A stretch of DNA of 64,000 nucleotides from Bradyrhizobium australiense. GTDB taxonomy: Bacteria; Pseudomonadota; Alphaproteobacteria; Rhizobiales; Xanthobacteraceae. Shown here in pieces: positions 58,835 to 64,000 of the stretch. The DNA is taken from contig NZ_JAAVLX010000001.1 in NCBI RefSeq assembly GCF_013114825.1, forward strand, positions 558,001 through 622,000. Direction: 5' to 3'. Under the pieces are notes generated by a model that worked only from the letters and a program-made list of their open reading frames with translations, had not been told where the DNA came from and ran no database searches. Position 1 is the first letter of the stretch. Each line of letters opens with the position of its first letter. A program made the translations under genes and the position numbers.

Positions 58835-60781
58835 ATGAGCCAACCAGCCACGATCGAACTGTCGAGGGAATCCCCGAAGGAAGCTTCCGCGCCGGTCATC
58901 GCACAGCATGCGGCAACGCTGAAGGCGCTGCCGTTCTGCGACACGCGCGATTTCGACGACGCCGCGCGCGGCTTCCTCGGCACGATCGAGAATGCGAAGA
59001 TTGTCTCGCCTCAGGGCCGGGTGGTCTGGAGCCTGGAGCCCTACGGCTTCCTGTCCGCGGAAGCAGCGCCGCCGACGGTCGATCCCAGCCTGTGGCGGCA
59101 GTCGCGGCTCAACATGCATCACGGCCTGTTCGAGGTGGTGTCCGGCGTCTACCAGGTGCGCGGGCTCGACATCGCCAACATGACGCTGATCGAGGGCGAC
59201 AGCGGCGTGATCGTGGTGGATACGTTGACCTCGATCGAGGGAGCGCGGGCAGCGATGGAGCTCTACTTCCAGCACCGGGGCAAGCGGCCGGTTGCAGCCG
59301 TGATCTTCACCCATACCCACACCGACCATTGGGGCGGCGCGCGGGGCGTACTCGACGATGCAACGCCTAGCGGCGGCAACGTGCCGATCATCGCGCCCAA
59401 TCTGTTCATGGAGCACGCGGTTTCGGAAAACATCATCGCCGGTCCTGCCATGCTGCGGCGGGCGCAATATCAGTTCGGTCCGTTCCTTGCGAAAGGCGTG
59501 CGCGGACAGGTCGATTGCGGGCTGGGCAAGACTATGGCGGCGGGGGCGGTCGCACTCGTCCGTCCAACCGACCTGATCATGGCGACTGGCGACAGGCGTA
59601 CCATCGATGGGGTCGAATTCGAATTCCAGATGGCGCCGAACAGCGAAGCGCCGGCAGAGATGCATTTCTTCATACCGCGTTACAAGCTTCTCAATCTTGC
59701 GGAAAACTGCACGCATAATTTTCACAACCTGCTGCCGTTCCGCGGCGCCGACGTACGCGACGCACTGGCTTGGTCAAAATATCTCGGCGAGGCGCTGCAG
59801 ATGTGGGGCGGCAAGGCGGATGCGATGTGCGGCCAGCACCATTGGCCGGTCTGGGGTCAGGAGCGGATCGACACCATGATCCGCCAGCAGCGCGACCTCT
59901 ATAAATTCGCGCATGACCAGACCATCCGGTTGATGAATCACGGGCTGACCGCAGCTGAAATCGCCGAAACCATCCGCCTGCCGGCGAGCCTTGAGGGCGC
60001 CTGGCATGGCCGTGGCTATTACGGCCACATCAGGCACAACGTGAAAGCGATCTACCAAAAGTATCTCGGCTGGTACGACGCCAATCCCGTCAATCTCGAT
60101 CCGTTGCCGCCGGTCGAGTCGGGCAAGAAGTATGTCGAGTATATGGGCGGTGCGGACGCAGTCCTGGCGCGCGCACGAGAGGATTTTGCCAAGGGCGAAT
60201 TCCGCTTCGTCGCGCAGGCGGTGAGCCATTTGGTGTTCGCCGATCCCGACAACCAGGCGGCGCGCGCGTTGCTCGCCGATACGTTCGAACAGCTCGGCTA
60301 TGCCTCTGAAAGTTCGACCTGGCGCAATGCCTATCTGTTTGGCGCGCAGGAATTGCGCCAGAGCATGCCGAAGACGCCGCCGCGCGCCGCGATGCCGCTT
60401 GAAACGCTCGCTGCGCTCCGCACCGAACAGCTCTGGGACGTGCTCGGCGTGCGCCTCAACGGTCCGAAAGCCGAAGGCAAGCGGGTTGTGCTGAACTGGC
60501 ATTTCACCGACACCAAGGAGAGCTTTATTCTCCATCTGGAAAACTGCGCACTTACCTATGTCGCCGGCGGGCAAGCCGCCGATGCCGACGCCAGCTTCAC
60601 GCTGCCGCGCGGCGTGCTCGACGAAGTGATTGCCAAGCTGACGACGTTTCCCGAAGCGGTCGGAAGCGGAAAGATCGAGGTTAGCGGCAATCCGGTGCGG
60701 TTCGGCGAGCTGATGATGCTGATGGACGAATTCCCGCGGATGTTCGAGATCGTCGAGCCGAAACGGACGATGGCGAGCTGA
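58835..60781 (+). CDS. alkyl sulfatase, metallo-beta-lactamase fold (SdsA1/BDS1-like)
   Basis: A 648-residue hydrolase of linear primary alkyl sulfates such as dodecyl sulfate. The zinc-binding motif is THTHTDHWGG. Further metal residues lie in NCTHNFHNLLP. A dimerisation domain follows (about 390-520), and a C-terminal SCP2-like domain (about 540-648, FILHLENCALTYVAGGQA). SdsA1 is secreted, but no signal peptide is seen here. ATG 58835 follows AAGGGAGCACAC. It stands alone between repeats. Release of sulfate and alcohol for growth is the likely role. Confidence 0.9.
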   Translation: MSQPATIELSRESPKEASAPVIAQHAATLKALPFCDTRDFDDAARGFLGTIENAKIVSPQGRVVWSLEPYGFLSAEAAPPTVDPSLWRQSRLNMHHGLFEVVSGVYQVRGLDIANMTLIEGDSGVIVVDTLTSIEGARAAMELYFQHRGKRPVAAVIFTHTHTDHWGGARGVLDDATPSGGNVPIIAPNLFMEHAVSENIIAGPAMLRRAQYQFGPFLAKGVRGQVDCGLGKTMAAGAVALVRPTDLIMATGDRRTIDGVEFEFQMAPNSEAPAEMHFFIPRYKLLNLAENCTHNFHNLLPFRGADVRDALAWSKYLGEALQMWGGKADAMCGQHHWPVWGQERIDTMIRQQRDLYKFAHDQTIRLMNHGLTAAEIAETIRLPASLEGAWHGRGYYGHIRHNVKAIYQKYLGWYDANPVNLDPLPPVESGKKYVEYMGGADAVLARAREDFAKGEFRFVAQAVSHLVFADPDNQAARALLADTFEQLGYASESSTWRNAYLFGAQELRQSMPKTPPRAAMPLETLAALRTEQLWDVLGVRLNGPKAEGKRVVLNWHFTDTKESFILHLENCALTYVAGGQAADADASFTLPRGVLDEVIAKLTTFPEAVGSGKIEVSGNPVRFGELMMLMDEFPRMFEIVEPKRTMAS

Positions 60782-60796
60782 CGTTGTCGCGATCTT

Positions 60797-60885
60797 GTAG
60801 GATGGGCAAAGGCGCGTGAGCGCCGTGCCCACCATCCGTCCGGATCCATGCGATGGTGGGCACGCTCTGCTTTGCCCACCCTACG
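60797..60885. repeat. inverted-repeat element, GGGCAAAGGCGC family, copy 2
   Basis: Left arm GTAGGATGGGCAAAG and right arm CTTTGCCCACCCTAC; inner arms GTGCCCACCATC and GATGGTGGGCAC. It lies between convergent alkyl sulfatase and glycosyltransferase genes and could end transcription from both. It is the same family as 7254-7384. Confidence 0.82.
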
Positions 60886-60921
60886 GTCGTCTTGCGACGA
60901 CGAGGGAAGGTGCTACAGCAA

Positions 60922-61989
60922 TTACTCCGCGCTGCTGACGAGCTTGATCCGCGGCTCTTCCTCCATCAGGCCGCGATATGCAGCAAGGTAGTCGAGCGCC
61001 ATGCGGCGCGCCGTGAAGCGGGCTTCGAACTGTTTGCGGATGGCAGCGCGGTCGAGCGCGGCAAGACGGTCGACCACGGCGACCGCGCTGGTTTCATCTT
61101 CCACGACAAAGCCGGTAAGCCCGGCATCGATGATCTCCGGAACTGAACCCCGGTTATAGGCGAGGACCGGCGTACCGCAGGCCATGGCTTCGATCATGAC
61201 GAGGCCGAACGGCTCCGGCCAGTCGATCGGCACTAACAGGCCGATCGCGCCGCTAAGAAAGTCGGATTTTTCGCGATCGCTGATCTCGCCGATATATTCC
61301 ACCAGCGGATTGGCCTTAATGAGCGGTGAGATCAACTCGTCGTAATAGTCCTGGTCGGCCCGATCGACCTTGGCTGCGATCTTGAGCGGAATGCCGCATC
61401 GTGTAGCGATGCGGATGGCGCGATCCACGCCCTTTTCCGGTGCGATCCGTCCGAGCACGGCCAGATAGGATGGCTGCACGGGCTGGGGTGTCAGCAAATT
61501 TTCCGGCAGCCCGTGGTGAATGGTGCGCACCCAATTGGCCTGCGGCACCGGCCGGCGCTGCGCGTTGGAGATCGAGATCACCGGGACCTTGGAGAAGGTA
61601 TTGAATACCGGCTGATGCTCCGGCAGATCGAGCCTGCCGTGCAGGGTGGTCAGGAACGGCGTGGGCTGCCGGTAGAACAGCGAGAACGGATAGTAGTCGA
61701 GATGAAAGTGTAGAAAATCGAACTCTTCATCGTCGCATTTCTGCCGCACGCGCTCCAGCATCACCATGTGCAGCGCGTTGGGGTCGCGTACCGAGCCGTC
61801 GAGGCGTAACGCCTTCGGCCACGTCGCATCGAGTTTCGCCGAAGTGCGGGAATCCCCGCTGGCGAACAAGGTGACTTCATGTCCTAACGCTACCAGTTCT
61901 TCGGTCAGCCAGTGCACCACCCGCTCGGTGCCGCCGTACAGTTTGGGGGGAACAGCCTCCGTCAGCGGGGCGACCTGCGCGATGCGCAT
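60922..61989 (-). CDS. glycosyltransferase family 4
   Basis: A 355-residue GT-B fold enzyme. RIAQVAPLTEAVPPKLYGGTERVVHWLTEELVALGHEVTLFASGD is the usual start with the glycine loop. The nucleotide-sugar site is in VLGRIAPEKGVDRAIRIA and PIDWPEPFGLVMIEAMACGTPVLAYNRGSVPEII, which holds the EX7E motif. GGAGACGAAAG precedes ATG 61989. Acceptor and sugar are unknown; a role in surface polysaccharide or glycoside synthesis is typical. Confidence 0.9.
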   Translation of the reverse strand: MRIAQVAPLTEAVPPKLYGGTERVVHWLTEELVALGHEVTLFASGDSRTSAKLDATWPKALRLDGSVRDPNALHMVMLERVRQKCDDEEFDFLHFHLDYYPFSLFYRQPTPFLTTLHGRLDLPEHQPVFNTFSKVPVISISNAQRRPVPQANWVRTIHHGLPENLLTPQPVQPSYLAVLGRIAPEKGVDRAIRIATRCGIPLKIAAKVDRADQDYYDELISPLIKANPLVEYIGEISDREKSDFLSGAIGLLVPIDWPEPFGLVMIEAMACGTPVLAYNRGSVPEIIDAGLTGFVVEDETSAVAVVDRLAALDRAAIRKQFEARFTARRMALDYLAAYRGLMEEEPRIKLVSSAE

Positions 61990-62291
61990 CTTTCGTCTCC
62001 TGTTTCGAATGTTGGTTGGATAAAGCCCTCAGCCCGCAGATCGGCACCGGCGTGCCGGAAGCTGGAACGTTCTTGCATCTGCGAAGTTCCAATCATCGGC
62101 GTATCTTGGTTCTTCCACACGACCGTCTTGCTGATGCCATCTGACACCAACAGATTGAAGGCGACTTGATGCTGCAGAATTGTTGCGCGGTGATGGCCAC
62201 GCCCCCGCAAACCCGAAGCGGCACCGTTCACGACCTCGTGCGCGATACGCGTTAGGGATTCCCTTTCACTCTCAACAGGTTTGCAGACGAC
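61990..62291. other. intergenic region between divergent glycosyltransferase and ABC exporter genes
   Basis: About 300 bases that must hold the two divergent promoters. I see no clear palindrome, repeat or RNA gene. Short frames here have no ribosome site. Confidence 0.45.
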
Positions 62292-64000
62292 ATGGACAAT
62301 CTTTCAGGATATGTGCGGCGGCCGTTTCCATTTGTCTTGCGCTATCTGCGCCGGCGCCGCACGGCCCATGTGGTCATCGTGTCTGCTGTCGTTGCAGCAG
62401 TTGCCTGCTCCGTGGGCACGCAATATGGCGTGAAGAATCTGGTCGACAGTCTGACGGCCGGTTCGTCGCACGCGAGTAGCGTATGGCTGGCATTCGGTTT
62501 TCTCATGTCGCTGATCGCGGCGGACAATCTGTTGTGGCGGGTCGCGAGCTGGACGGCGAGCTTCACTTTCGTGGGAGTCACCGGCGATCTTCGTCGCGAC
62601 ATGTTCCGCCATCTTACCGGCCACGCCCCCAGCTACTTCTCCGATCGGCTACCGGGCATGCTGACCAGCCGTATCACCGCGACGTCCAACGCCGTCTTCA
62701 CCGTTGAGAACATGTTCGTCTGGAACGTGTTGCCGCCCTGCATCGCGACCGTCTCCGCGATCCTGCTGATAGGAACCGTCAGCCTGGCGATGTCCGCAGG
62801 CCTGATCGTCATCGCAGGTATCATGCTGATGGCGATGTTTCACCTCGCCGCGGCAGGCAAGCCGCTGCACGACGACTTCGCCGACAAAGCGGCGGCGGTG
62901 GACGGCGAGATGGTCGACGTCATCAGCAATCTTCCGCTGGTGCGTGCGTTCTGCGGCCTCAGCTACGAACACGACCGCTTCGACGCCACCGTCGAGCGGG
63001 AACTCGACGCTCGTGGACGCAGCCTCCGCTATCTGGAGAAGCTGCGTTTGCTTCACGCCGTTGTGACCATCGTACTGACGATCGCGCTGCTGGCATGGGT
63101 CATTACGCTGTGGCAGCAGGGCACAGCGACCACTGGCGACGTCGTGCTGGTCTGTACGCTCGGGCTCTCGATCCTGAGCGCGACGCGCGATCTTGCGGTG
63201 GCGCTGGTCGACGTGACCCAGCATGTCGCCCGCCTGACGGAAGCGATCGCCACTTTGCTGCTGCCGCACGAATTGAAGGACCATCCCGAGGCCGAGCCGC
63301 TGATCCGCAGCGGCGCCGCCGTCGGCTTCAACAACGTCTCGTTCCACTATCCCGGCGGCGTTCAGGTGTTCGAGAAGTTCTCCTTGCGCATTCAGCCGGG
63401 ACAGCGGGTCGGATTGGTCGGCCATTCCGGCGGCGGAAAATCCAGCCTGTTCATCTTGCTGCAGCGGTTCTATGACATCCAGCACGGCAGCATCACCATC
63501 GACGGCCAGGACATCTCGCGGGTGACGCAGCAAAGCCTGCGCGAGGCGATCTCGGTCGTGCCACAGGACATCTCGCTGTTCCACCGCTCGATCATGGAAA
63601 ACATCCGCTATGGACGTCCGAACGCGACCGACGACGAGGTGCTGCGCGCGGCGATCGCGGCGCGTTGCGATTTCATCGAGAATCTCCCCGAAGGCATGGC
63701 AACGATGGTCGGCGATCGCGGCATCAAGGTCTCCGGCGGGCAGCGGCAGCGGATCGCCATCGCGCGCGCCTTCTTGAAAGACGCGCCGATCCTGTTGCTG
63801 GACGAAGCAACCGCTGCGCTCGACAGCGAGTCCGAAGAGGCGATCCGCGAGGCATTGACACGGTTGATGCGAGGACGCACCGTGATTGCAATTGCCCACC
63901 GTCTCGCCACCTTGCGCAATTTTGATCGCGTGGTGGTATTACAGGGTGGGCGGATCATCGAAGACGGACCGCCGGATATTCTCCTGCAGGGAAGGGGCCC
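62292..64000 (+). CDS. ABC exporter, fused permease-ATPase (cut by window end)
   Basis: The frame is open from ATG 62292 to the window end, 569 codons. An ABC type-1 membrane domain with about six spans covers residues about 15-310. The ATPase domain begins at about 340: Walker A GHSGGGKSS, Q-loop in VVPQDISLF, signature VSGGQRQRIAIARAF, Walker B ILLLDEATAALD, and the H-loop in AIAHRLATL. The protein starts MDNLSGYVRRPFPFVLRYLRRRRTA. Most of the gene is present; only the last residues are missing. Exporters of this form carry lipids, polysaccharide precursors or drugs; the divergent glycosyltransferase hints at a glycolipid or glycan. Confidence 0.9.
   Translation, partial: MDNLSGYVRRPFPFVLRYLRRRRTAHVVIVSAVVAAVACSVGTQYGVKNLVDSLTAGSSHASSVWLAFGFLMSLIAADNLLWRVASWTASFTFVGVTGDLRRDMFRHLTGHAPSYFSDRLPGMLTSRITATSNAVFTVENMFVWNVLPPCIATVSAILLIGTVSLAMSAGLIVIAGIMLMAMFHLAAAGKPLHDDFADKAAAVDGEMVDVISNLPLVRAFCGLSYEHDRFDATVERELDARGRSLRYLEKLRLLHAVVTIVLTIALLAWVITLWQQGTATTGDVVLVCTLGLSILSATRDLAVALVDVTQHVARLTEAIATLLLPHELKDHPEAEPLIRSGAAVGFNNVSFHYPGGVQVFEKFSLRIQPGQRVGLVGHSGGGKSSLFILLQRFYDIQHGSITIDGQDISRVTQQSLREAISVVPQDISLFHRSIMENIRYGRPNATDDEVLRAAIAARCDFIENLPEGMATMVGDRGIKVSGGQRQRIAIARAFLKDAPILLLDEATAALDSESEEAIREALTRLMRGRTVIAIAHRLATLRNFDRVVVLQGGRIIEDGPPDILLQGRG

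Noticed and set aside
1..64000. CRISPR arrays, tRNA and rRNA genes, transposases, phage genes
   Set aside because: I looked for regular direct repeats with spacers, tRNA-like cloverleafs and transposase motifs and saw none that I can support.

Overview
The window looks like chromosome from a Bradyrhizobium-type alphaproteobacterium (Nitrobacteraceae). It is GC-rich, packed with ABC importers, and carries the inverted-repeat families typical of that group: an 84-base repeat ending in CGTCATTGCGAG, CCTCA..TGAGG elements, and GTAGGATGGGCAAAG elements. No rRNA, tRNA, CRISPR array, transposase or prophage was seen. The organism assignment rests on style and remembered homologues, not on a search.

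Layout. 1-3.6 kb: TauABC/SsuABC-type importer with an amidohydrolase. 3.8-7.1 kb: single-chain biotin-dependent acyl-CoA carboxylase, followed by 1 kb of repeats. 8.1-13.1 kb: Baeyer-Villiger-type monooxygenase, GMC oxidoreductase with a small partner, and an HtrA-like protease. 13.2-29.3 kb: the main system. On the minus strand lie nicA-nicB-pncB-metY-hydrolase. Divergently on the plus strand lie 6-hydroxynicotinate reductase, a UPF0280 protein, a DUF1185 protein, a branched-chain-type ABC importer and a MarR regulator. 29.3-36.5 kb: SBP56/methanethiol oxidase with a membrane protein, a TetR regulator with two enoyl-CoA hydratases (one frameshifted), a DUF4399 protein, and an adenylate cyclase-SUMF1 fusion. 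37.0-39.1 kb: divergent enamidase and ferredoxin-NADP reductase. 39.2-42.5 kb: soxFXYZA. 42.6-52.0 kb: a two-subunit molybdenum hydroxylase, an orphan TRAP binding protein, an MFS exporter, and an iron-type ABC importer. 52.1-58.4 kb: a second TauABC-type importer interleaved with an aldolase, an acetyltransferase and an epimerase under a TetR regulator. 58.8-64.0 kb: alkylsulfatase, glycosyltransferase, and an ABC exporter cut by the window edge.

How the genes work together. The best story is an aerobic entry joined to a reductive nicotinate pathway. NicAB hydroxylates nicotinate to 6-hydroxynicotinate and passes electrons to c-hemes. The reductase then makes 1,4,5,6-tetrahydro-6-oxonicotinate, and enamidase opens the ring to 2-formylglutarate and ammonia. 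The last two steps are known from fermentative Eubacterium barkeri, whose reductase is ferredoxin-dependent and carries covalent flavin. Here a ferredoxin-NADP reductase sits divergent to enamidase, and an ApbE-like UPF0280 protein is translationally coupled to the reductase. The two loci, about 17 kb apart, share a 12-base palindrome (TTYGTRTACRAA) at both divergent promoters. This points to one regulon, probably under the MarR protein at 28.8 kb. The importer in the same operon is the likely nicotinate or 6-hydroxynicotinate transporter. The enzyme that consumes 2-formylglutarate is not evident in the window.
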